Source of the DNA: Sipunculus nudus
Taxonomy: Eukaryota > Annelida > Sipuncula > Golfingiida > Sipunculidae
Reading direction: 5' to 3'
Length of the DNA stretch: 64,000 bases
Assembly (NCBI GenBank): GCA_026874595.1
Contig: CM049306.1
Coordinates: 22,985,019 to 23,049,018 of the forward strand
The translations under genes and the position numbers were made by a program. Shown here piece by piece: positions 22,601 to 34,600 of the stretch. Within the stretch, counting starts at the first letter, position 1, and each line of letters begins with the position of its first letter. The notes below the pieces were generated by a model. The model ran no database searches. It was given only the letters and a program-made list of their open reading frames with translations, and had not been told where the DNA came from.

Positions 22601-25600
22601 GAGGACTGCCGGGTTTTCAATCTTATTGACATGAACCAAATAATTAACTTGCCCAGTTCAAGGCCTACCTGTTCTGACAAGTCACTATTCAAGTGACAAT
22701 TCTTAATCTTCATTACTGTTATCAAAAGTCAATTTGACGCATATGTCAGGCTACCACACTTTGATGTACATTTCCTTTCCTTTTAAACTTTATGGGTATG
22801 TGTGTCATTATGGAAAACTCGCGGGTTTCATAGCCGTTTATACATGAAATGTTAGGTCACATGCAAATTTGCTACACTAAAGATACTCACTAAAGATACA
22901 TCGTGAATTCTTTTGCCCGCCCAGTTGATCTCTTAGCACAAGTTGACCTTTGAAGCTGTGTAGCAGAAATTAAAAGTCCAGGGTCACCCGTGCAATGACC
23001 TTTAGTTTATATCCCCAGGTCAACAAAGCCTTCTGTGACTGATGTCCACAGTTGTAAACTCCTATATTAAGAACCATCAGGTCACCGTCTTGTGGATAAC
23101 AATGTTATTACGTTACACATGAGGTGCGAATATATGATTTGCTTCGTGTTTTATCTGTGTCCCTTCATGACGATCATATTCCCAGTTAACAATATGGCGG
23201 CACGCAAGCATTATGGTCAATTGTGCGTTCAACTGCGTTGACTTCGTTATATTTTTTTTTAATGAAGACACATAAAGTGCAAAGAAATAAAAAACACCAT
23301 ATAGGTTTATAATTATTTTATTTACTGAAATGGCCACATACTTACCTACATTCCATGGGATCCAACATAGTTTGGTGTCTTGACGGATCTGGTTCAACAC
23401 GGCTGACGTTGCCAGACATCCAAGCCATTTGAACATAATTACTGATAATGATGTAAATTTTCAGACTTTCCAGATATAATCAAAGAATAAAAATCAAAAG
23501 TGTCAGTAAATATACCACCAGTAAAGTTAATGGTGGTTATTTTTCTTTTAAATGACCGGTCAATAAAGCATTTATTATCCCCTTGTTGACTGAGGGTTTC
23601 AGTCATTTCATTAATACCATGCGTGTGTTGCGCCTTGATGGTCAGTTGTAACAATTAATTCAAGGGTTACCTAATTCAAGTTTAGAGTCCGTTTCAGTAT
23701 TTTTATGCCCCCGCCACAAAGTGGCCGGGGCATATAGTTTTACCCATGTCCGTCATTCTGTCATTCCGTCCTTCCATCATTCCGAAATGAAACAGTTGTA
23801 CAGACTTTTTTTCGCAATGCCTGCAGATATTGGCCTGATTTTTGGTGTGTGGGCAGATATAGACCAGTTACAGATCGAGTTCGCGTTTCGTCCCGGTTGA
23901 CCTACTTTTGACCGTTTTACGGCTCCTAAACTTAGAAAATTTCATGAAAAATAGAAATATTCATGACAGATACACATGTATGGACTTTTTTTTCGCAATG
24001 CCTGCAGATATTGGCCTGATTTTTGGTGTGTGAGCAGATATAGACCAGTTTCAGATGGAGTTCGCGTTTTCGTCCTGGTTGACCTATTTTTGACTGTTTT
24101 ACGGCTCCTAAACTTGGAAAATTTCATGAAAAATAGAAATATTCATGACAGATACACATGTACAGACTTTTTTTCGCAATGCCTGCAGATATTGGCCTGA
24201 TTTTTGGTGTGTGGGCAGATATAGACCAGTTACAGATCGAGTTCGCATTTCGTCCCGGTTGACTTACTTTTGACCGTTTTACGGCTCCTGAACATAGAAA
24301 ATTTCATGAAAAATATGAAATTTCATGACAAATACACATGTACAGACGTTTTTTCGCAAGGCCTGCAGATATTGGCCTGAATTTTTGTGTGTCAGCAGAT
24401 ATTGACCAGTTACAGATGGAGTTCACATTTTGTCCCAGTTGACCTATTTTTGACCGTTTGACGGTGCTCTAACATAGAAAATTTCATAAAAAAGGTGCAC
24501 ATGTATGGACTTTTTTTTCGCAGTGCCTGCAGATATAGGCCTGATTTTTGGTGTGTAGGCAGATAATGACCAGTTACAGATCGAGTTCTTGTTTTGTCTC
24601 AGTTGACCTACTTTTGACCATTTGACTGCTCCTGAACATAGAAAGTTTCATGAAAAATATAAATTTTCATAACAAATGCATATGTACTGACTTTTTTTCC
24701 TCAATGCCTGCAGATACCACCCTGATTTTTTTTGTGTGGGCAGATAATGACAGTTACAGATCGAGTTTGCGTTTCATCCTGGTTGACCTACTTTTGATTG
24801 TTTTACGGATCCTAAACATAGAAAATTTCATGAAAGACAGAAATTTTTATGGAAAATGCACATGTATGGACTTTTTTTCACAATGCCTGCATAAACTGGC
24901 ATAATTTTTGGTGTGTTGCTTGATAATGACCCGTTACAAATCGAGTTTGCATTTTGCCCTTGTTGACCTACTTTTGACCATACGACACCTCCTGAACTTA
25001 AAAAATTTTCCAAATTTTACAAATGTTTCTAATTTGCCCAAGGCGGGGGCATTCGTGTCGTTCCGACACATATAGTTTCTAGAAAAATTAGGTGAATACA
25101 TTCAAACCAAATCATTCATTCCATCCTTTAGTGGCCAGTTCAAAATATGTCCGGTGAGGCAGAATGGGACTCGTCACGCGTGGACAAACTTATGAATCAA
25201 GTCTCTGTTGACGATCTTCAAGTATTGAATAGTTGCTCCAGTGGAGAAAGTAAATGAAGCCATGCGATTGGCCAGTAAGTGGGACATCGTCTTGCCTCTT
25301 TCAGACTTCCACAGATTCATGAAGAGAACCTGACCTCTATTGGAGAGACTAGGGGTTCTTATTAAAAACAGGGGATATATCGGGATAACGCTGGTATTTG
25401 TAAATGACGTAAAACTCAGTTTTCGCCACGAGGGCTAAACTGCCAGAAGTTGAATTTGCGTTCTTCATATCGGTTTCGCAAAATGTGAATCGGCAAGCGC
25501 TAGCTTGCACACAGTCACCAAATATGTGTACAGAATTTAGCAAACAGACCATGGTGACCCATGGTTAATCCACGTATTGAAACCACTATTGTGACTTGAC

Positions 25601-28600
25601 GAGATGATGACTTGCAGATGAACATTTTCAGGATGCCATAGTGGTTAAAGCTGTCAGGCTGCCGGTGAAGCAGGAGGAAGTGGCAAACCTTGTAATGCCA
25701 GTCCTGAGGGAATACCTGGAGCATGGGGACAGTGACGAAGTTGCAGTAAGTAACTCATGACAGTGTCAGATTGACACACCGGTTCTACCATAATACTTGT
25801 TGCCCCATAGAACAGAGCTCTTTGATATGATACAGGTTTTAATTTTGAGTTTACAGAAAAGTCTGTGGTATTTGGAAAATACACATGTAGGAACAGTATG
25901 GTTAATATTATTGAGGGCTAGCCGTAATACTTGTATACCTGTATATTGCAGTAGCAATATATTTTCTTTATTTAAAAGAGTGGGCTGGTTCTTTAGTCAC
26001 GCAGTAGAATTTTATTTATGTAAGTTCAAGGGGCGGCTTTCATCTTGTTTTAACACAGTTTCTAAAAGGTCAACAGACTCAATAAGATTAGCTTAACAAA
26101 ATATAGTCAAATACTGCTACATATCTTAAATGTCAATATGTATTCTGTTGTACTCTTGTAGTATATATACAAGTCATGTGTTAATTCTTTGCTTTATGCC
26201 ATTCTTCATGCCTTGGTGTATGAACAATATGAATAGTATTAACCCCTGCCTTTAGTTAAAACAAATGTAAATTTTTCGGGGCACTTTGAGTAGGGTCCTT
26301 TCTTAAAGCATTCTATTAGTTTCATTTTCTGTAACTGAAACAGAATTCTGTTGTCATCGGTCCAGTAAAAGACCATGCAGGATCCTACTGTAATTTACAG
26401 ATTTTGGTGTGGTTTCAAAGAAGTGTTATTTTGCTAAAAAATCAGCTGATACCTGTCCCTTACGCTCTTTACACAGCACTTAACCCATAGGCCAATACCT
26501 ATATTGTAAGCGCTGTTTTTTATGACTGTGTATCCTGAATCTCTACACCAGAGGGGAGCACTGTATTTTGGTCCAATCAGATGAGACCTTGTGCTGGAAG
26601 ACAAAACAGTTTACCAGCCAATCAAGTAATACACAAAGCTAGTGTTGGTCATTTAGTTTTCAGTGACAGCTCATCGCCCCGGCGACCATTTGAACAAGCC
26701 ACAGGCTCTGAGAGAATTGCCCGACACATGGTTTCTAGGTGGAGCCTGATGCCTGTCGAGTGTTTGTTGACTTGCATTTGGTTGGCTGCTAGTCACATCA
26801 GCAGTTTTTTCAGCAGACAGGCCCATGTGCACCACCTGGTGTTTAAGTGCATCATAAGCGGTCAAAGCAGGCAGCAGGAAAATCAGTAGCTTCATAAGAA
26901 GCGCAAGATTACTGCCTCAGGAGCGTAGCTGTTCCTTAGCCACCAGACTATTTGCAGATACATTACTGCTTGGATGATGTCCTCGTAGTACTTTCATGTT
27001 GCATTCCAATACCTGTATCAAACCCTTGCTGGTTAATCCTGGAAAATGGCGACTATCAGGAGCAGCCATTTTCCACACAGACTAAAACCCAGATGTCACA
27101 AGTCCGATGATGGAGATCATAGTGCAGAGACAAAAAATGAGCACGAGGGAGACAGGTGCCCTCAACTTCTCCATAATAAGTCCCCAATTCCTGGGAGGTC
27201 AAAATGCAGACTTGAACCAGCATATAGGCTAAAATTCTCTGTAATATTTAGCTCCACACTCCAACACTACTATATATGAATAACAAACATCACACATGAC
27301 ATGTACGCACCATGGGTTCTGTTCATTCACTATTTTGAACTACACTGGAGGGGTATAACAAAAGGCCAGCAGGCTTTTACTACAGTTTATGATTTTCTAC
27401 ACACTGATTTTCTCTTTCAGGATACTCTGGAAGACATGAATGTTGGTCCACACCAGCACAAGGTGATGGAGCTGGCACTGACTCTGGCTCTGGAGCGGCA
27501 CGCCCCCCAGCGGGAGATGACTTCCCGCCTGATCTCAGACCTGTACGGTCGTTTGATATCTCAGGAAGATTTGGCCAGGTGTTTCCACCAGCTGCTTGGA
27601 GAACTCAGGGATCTAACCCTTGACACACCTGAGGCTCCACAGGTAAGCATAACTGATGCTTATTACATAAGAGGAAATATTGTGGGGTTGGGACAATAAC
27701 CAGTATCTGGGGTTATCAAGATATCTGACAGTTGGAATTATTGTATCGTTAGCTCCCCTTGTGATATCATGAAATGCATTTTTGTCCACAGCTTTGGTAC
27801 ACAAACTTTGCCCCTTAATTATAAATTACTTAAGATAGTCTTTCTTTGTTTTGAAAATTATTTTCAGTAATAACTTATTTTTATTAATTGCATAAAAATT
27901 CTATATAAAAGTAATCATTGTACTATCAAAAATGTATAGGTCTTGGTATGTTCAACATGACAGGTGTTATAGCTTTTTTGTGAGAATTTTAGCTCCTTGA
28001 TTAAGTATTTATGGTGACCGACCCCAACTATACATCAAGAAATATAAATGGTAGATTAAAAAAACCTTATATACCAAAACTAGGTAATAGTCCTATAGAA
28101 AATAAACTGGAGCTCTGTAAATAAGGTTGATGGAATTTGCACATTAAATACAGCTGAATATACAGGGAAGAAATATTGGTGTTTGACCGCAAATGTCACC
28201 TGGAGCGCCATATGTAAGAATCATTGTTGCCAGGACCATGAAACTCAACAGGGAAGAATTGTTTATGCTTGACAGCATACCTCAAACTTAGTATTGTAAG
28301 GATCAGGTTAAAAGGTTGGTTCCAGTTCACATAAGCAACATGGATGTCATTTTTTAAATGCTGCCTATAACTAGCAATATATAAAGGAATAGCTGTTTTC
28401 ACCAGTATATTCTCATTAAGGTGTCAAATTACCCATAATGCATTAGTCTAGAACATGACTTAGGCCTGTGCGATACTATGCATGATTACAGTTTCAGGTC
28501 AGTGAATGCCTGCTGTTGCAATCAGCTGCTGGTTATAAACATTGCTTCTTTATAGGTGTTGGGGCAGTTCATTGCCCGGGCTGTTGCAGATGACTGCCTT

Positions 28601-31600
28601 CCTCCTAAATTTGTCTCAGGATATAAAGGTCACGTTGACTGCCCTCATGTTAGGTATGTAAGAGTGTAATGCGATGCTCTGGTCTGTCCCAACAAGGGTT
28701 GCCCATCTTTTTATGGATATTTTGTACAAAGTTTAAATTGAAAAATACTTGCATGTGAAATTGATAATAAATGACAACTCATGAATTTATTTAGTATCAA
28801 ATCATCACCATACCTTTGCCTAAAGTTTTAGTAAAACAGTTTAACATATAAGAAAAATTTTGTCATTGTATGTAGACTCTTTGTGGCACACATAGATATG
28901 ACGTTGGTTTCAGGTTGTATCATAAATACAATAAACTAAAGTCAGTGTAATGATACCATCTTCACTGTCATTTCATGAAGAGGCACACAAAGTTGTTAAT
29001 GTAAGCTCGGATCGGTGATTAGTTTTCTATCACAAATGGGCTTCTACTGTTTTTCATTTGTCAACGTTGAACAGAAATCTGAACATGTCATAATTTTCAC
29101 CAAAAGCTATTTGGCCTTACCGAGATACCAAGGTGTGTAAAATATGATTTTCTACATTAACCAAATGTGAATATATCTTTTATCTATATCAAGAAAAAAA
29201 GATGGCAAGACTGTTCCTTGTGGTCCTTGTATCTCTTGGGATGAACTACTCTTTGAATGGATTCATGTCTCAAATGTAAATTGACTTTGTGCAAGGAGTT
29301 TATTTTTTATGTATGGTTTGTTTTACTTTTGTAGATCAGCATTGGACAAAGCAGATCTTTTACTGAGCATGAAACATGGCATTGTAAGACTGGACAATGT
29401 CTGGGGTGTTGGTGGTGGTAACCGTCCAGTCAAATACCTCATCAAACAGGTGAGTTGATAAATACAAAAGATCAGTTCTTTGGCGATTCTGAATTTAAAA
29501 TAGTTTGTCTTTACAAGTTAGTCCTCTGTATTCACTATACTAGCTTGTTCCCAGTCTTCTAATGGTCCAGTCCATAGCATAAACAAACAAACATAGTAAG
29601 AGATAAAAATAAAGTCCCTTCTTTTTTTAGGTAATAACATTATGTACATTATTTGTTCACTTTTACATTATCTATTGTAATTCTTTACTGATGCATCTAC
29701 TTCTGTCATTAACTTACCTTTTTCCTACATTAATTAACATAACAGGATTAGCTTGGCACCCCGTGTGTTTTAGTATCGCTTATCATGTTATTACCCATAT
29801 CTCCTACTGCTATCATATATCCTGTGTCCTGATAGATTTATCTTTTAATGTCAGATGGTCCTGCTGCTGAAGGAGTACCTTTCATCCGGTGATGTGGAAG
29901 AAGCCACTCGATGCTTGCGAGAGCTGGATGTCCCCCACTTCCATCATGAGCTTGTATATGAAGTAAGTACATATACACCCACTTGAACTTTTAAAATGGA
30001 AGCTTCATACATTTTGTAAGTTTCTGAATTCAAGTAGCAGCACAGTCTCATGAGCAGTTTCACTAGTGGTAAAAATAAACTTTGTACAGTATGTTCCGTA
30101 TCTCAGAAATTTTGTTCAGTGAATGGTGCAGGACGGTAGTTTGGTTCCTCATATTGATTGTTCACTTTGACAATAAGAGATTCATCTTGGGCCAAAATAA
30201 AAAAAAGGTATGGTTTCTCAGGCACTTTTTTTCAGAAATCAATGCGGGCGGGTGCTTTTTTAATTTTAAATTTTTGGTAGGTTTCGATAAAAATGTCAAA
30301 TGATAAGAGAAAAGCGTGAAAATAACAGTTTTATTTTGCTAAATAAGTAAAAGCCTTACAGAACAAAGCAAATGGTATGGTTTTATCTTGAAAGAAATGT
30401 CGGAGCGGCAGCAGCTCAATTTTTTTTGGCCTTACTGGGTTTAATCATTTAAACCACCTATTTGGCCTAACCTTGGAAAATCATAAGTATGATAAACCAT
30501 TTTAGATATGTGAACTTCAGCAGTGAATAATAAAGAGTATACTCCTTTCCTTAATATTAAAGAAATTAAACTTTTTATCACTAATTTGAAGTTTGTATTA
30601 TTGTGTATAATTGTTTTTTGAACTTGCAGGCTGTCGTAATGGTATTAGAAGACAGTGGAGAGCTTGCAAAGGACCTGATGACCAAGTTGCTCAAATCATT
30701 AACAGATAGTGCAGTTGTAACACTTGATCAAATGAATAATGTGAGTGAATGTTGTACTGTTGTATGTTTAGGGGTCATGATTTCATTTACTGAATGTAAA
30801 ATATAGACCCAACTCAAATAGTAGGGTACAAAATTATAGTGAAGTCAACTAAATAAGTGGGGTACAAAATGCTGAGCACGTGGGCAGTCCCGGTATATGT
30901 GATTTGACTTAATTTGAGTTTTAAATTTATTTATCATGCCAACTTCATCTTAAGGATGATGGGTAGGTCATGCGATCTAATGGGTGGGTCATGTGGTGTA
31001 ATTTTTAGCTCAGCTGACTATAAGTCATCTGAGCTATAGTCGTGGTCCATTGTCCGTCGTCCGTCCGTCTGTCCGTCCGTCCGTCCGTCCGTAGATGTGG
31101 CACGTTTTAAAACCGTAAGACCTAGGAATCCAAAATTCAGCATAATGTTAGATGTCCCAAAGATCTCTTACCAAGCCGAAAACTGGGTCTTTGCGACTTC
31201 GTTCCTTTGAGAAATTAAGGAAAAACCTCAATTTTTTATTAAAAACCTATTTTCACACTTCAGGACTGCCTAATATCAAAACCACTCATCTGTTTTCCCT
31301 CATATTTACCATAAATATTCTTCTATATAGTTCCTATGTACATGCCAGAAATTATGTCTGTATTATATAATTTAAAAAAGTTATGGGCCCAAACATAATG
31401 CATTTTGTAAAAAATCAGGAAAGATATTTGATCACTTAACACAAAACTTGTTAAAGCTATGGACTTTTTTTCCAGTAATATAACTTTAATTTATCAAAAT
31501 TAAATTGTATACCCAAAATTAGATCAAAATCTTTTAAATTTTTTTAAATATTAACAAAAATAAAAAATTGGTACCTTAAATTTTGTCCAACTTTGACTAT

Positions 31601-34600
31601 GGCACGTTTTTTTCCTGTAAGTACTGTGGATTTAATTTTCTCAGCATGTTTTTGTTAGCATTTTGTCTGTTAACACCAAAAATTTGAAACCAGTTGATAA
31701 AAAACTGTAGATTTTATTCAAGTTTTCAAGCACCATGTAATAAATTGTTTACATCAAGCTAGTGTTATGCAGTTTTCAAGAGCTCAGCTCCCCAGCTTCA
31801 GCTCTCAGTTCCTAAAATTTGGCATACAATTAGATGTCTCCAAAATTCCCTACCATGCCAAGAATTTGGTCATTAGGACTTAATTCCTTCGAGATATTAA
31901 TGAAAAACTTCATTTTTCCATTAAAAACCTATTGTTACACTTCAAGACTGCCTAATATCAAAACCACTGATGTGACTTTAATCATATATAATATACATAT
32001 TTTTCTATACATTCTCTATGCATATGCCAGAAATGATGTCAGTATTGCGTAATTGTTTTAAGTTATGGGCCCAAACATAATGCACTATGTAAAAAATCAA
32101 GAAATATATTTACTCCCTTAACAAGGGGATTGCTGAAGCTAGAGTTTTTTTGCCAGGGATGTATCATTATTTAATCAAGATTCAATTGAATACCCCAAAT
32201 TAGTCCTGAATTTTTCAAATTTTATATGTAATTAGTATAAATATAAAATTAGTACCTTAAATTTTGCCCAACTTTGACCATGGCACATTTGTTTCCTGTG
32301 AGCACGGTTGATATAATTTTCATATCATGCACACAAGGATTTCAGCTTTTTAGTTTAGAAAGCTGAAAGAAATTGGCCAAAAATTGTAGCTTTTATTAAT
32401 GTTTTTATGAGACCATGTCAGACCTTAACTCTCTCCAGCCCCTCTTGAGTCACCTGTATGTTGACCTTGTTGAACTTTCAGCAAATTATGCATGCTTGAG
32501 GCGAGCCATACACTGTTGCAGGTAGGCAGCCGATGGCCAGCCACAGTTGATCCAGGTGTCCAACCCAACTCATCTAGTAGTTTTAACCAACAACATAACA
32601 ATTAACAATAAATAAATAAATTTTTATTGTTTTTTAAAAACAAATTAAAGAAAAATAAAAAAGAATTTGTTAGTTTATAATAACAGGAAATCAACTTGCT
32701 GTTACTGATGATAAAAGAATCTTGTATCGATGGATAGAATGTCACGTACTCCAAATAACACCATGCAGTCACCTATGGTATTTTTCAGTTCAATTTTAAT
32801 GATAAAAAAGTAAATCATATTATTCATTACTTATCATTAGGGATCATATGAAGGAAATTAGTGATAGACAAAGATGCAGTTGATATTATTAATCTAGATT
32901 CCTACTGTGTCTAGTGTGTACATTGATGTGAAATTAGTCCAAAATGAATATATTACATTTTTTTTTTTTTTAATATAAATAAAAGCCATAAAACCAGGTA
33001 CTTTTGATCATAATTTAAATGTGTGAATTTTGTATATTCTGGATTCTCAACATAATTGTTTGGTGAAAACTGAATAAATGCCAGTAATGGTGGGAAAACT
33101 TTGCAATTGTATTTAAATACAAATATGAATATGTACTCCATTATAAAATGTCTTGCATAAAGAATTGGAATTCAGGTAAAAATGAAAGTATATGAATACC
33201 AGTGCAAATACTTTCAAAATGTATTCATGAATATATTCTTTAATATTATTTTAATAATCATTTCAGTTATATTTCATTTTAAAAAATCATAAGATTCTCT
33301 TATTATTTTTAATAAAAAATTATATTTGGGACGATATTTGTAATTTTTTTTAATAAATAGTTAAACTCTTATATCATATGTTCTGCTTATAAGTTATATG
33401 GCCAAGTCAAAATCTGTGTGACAATAGTACACCATTTGTTAATAAAATAAATGAAATCAATCCTCTTCCCTGTCTCCAAAGATAATATCATAATCATACA
33501 TAAGCTAAACACCAACAATTCATAATAAAGCTTATATTTATTACCACACCAAACCAGCATATGCCTCATTCCTAAATCATATTTTTTAATCATATATAAC
33601 AGCTGAGCGCCGTGACCCATAGGTCCCTTGTTTCACAAGAGGCCCAAATGGGCCAATCTGAGGTTTTAGCCTGGGCCAGGAATAATATTTCGATATTTCC
33701 ACTTTTTCTGTGTTCCGTAAGGGTTCCATTTTCACCATCTCACAATATGAAATGCCTATACTCAGTGAATAACCATAATTATGTGGATTAATGATATCAA
33801 ATGTTATGTGCACAAAATCTTATTAACTAAAAATATTGTTAATAGCAGGCAATAGTAAAGATCTGATATCAATTACAAGTATCAACCTTTTGAACATACA
33901 CAACCTAGGCTATTTCTGTTGATGATGTAAACTTTTTACTTCGCCTTCAACAGTGGGACCTCTTATTCATGAAAATTATATTTTCGTGATAATTCCCCTT
34001 TTGCAAATATCATGAATTTGAAACCTTTGTGAACAAAAAGGCAGCCACAGAAATCTGTTTAGAGTGTTTTGTCTGATATCTGTTGACTGTCTTCAATTTG
34101 ATTTTCAGGGCATGAGGAGGGTGTACAAGAACATGCCAGATATTTGTTTGGACGTGCCCGCAGCATACACATTGCTGGAGAGGTTTGTCACCCTCATGTA
34201 CAAGCACAAAGTAATCAGTGATGCAATCTTCAGAGAGCTGCCTGTCAAGTAAGTACCAGCTTTGTTTATTGGAGCTGTAACTATACTCTGATGTGCATGT
34301 GCATCACAATACAAAGTCGGACATATGTTTGCATTATCATGTGTCCTTATTTAGATGTTAATGGTATAAGTTATCACCCCTTGAAAAGAAGGGGGGCGGG
34401 GTGCAACATTTAAAAAGCCATTTTGCTCACTGAATGTTTTGTGAAAAGCCACTGGTAAAAATTTAGTGAATTGGCATCTCATTAGCCAATCATTTAGATA
34501 TCAATTCTAAGAAATCTTTCAAAGATTGAAAGGGAAATTTGGATGTAAATAATTCCTTGTACCTAGTTTGTATATCAAATTGTTATCAAGGCATCATGAA

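Noticed and set aside
23113-23436. 107-codon - strand ORF in PDCD4 intron 2
   Set aside because: No recognisable domain; isolated, AT-rich and without exon context.
27301-27420. Extension of PDCD4 exon 4 to an upstream ATG
   Set aside because: A good acceptor (ctctttcag) at 27420 and exact phase with exon 3 show this is intron.
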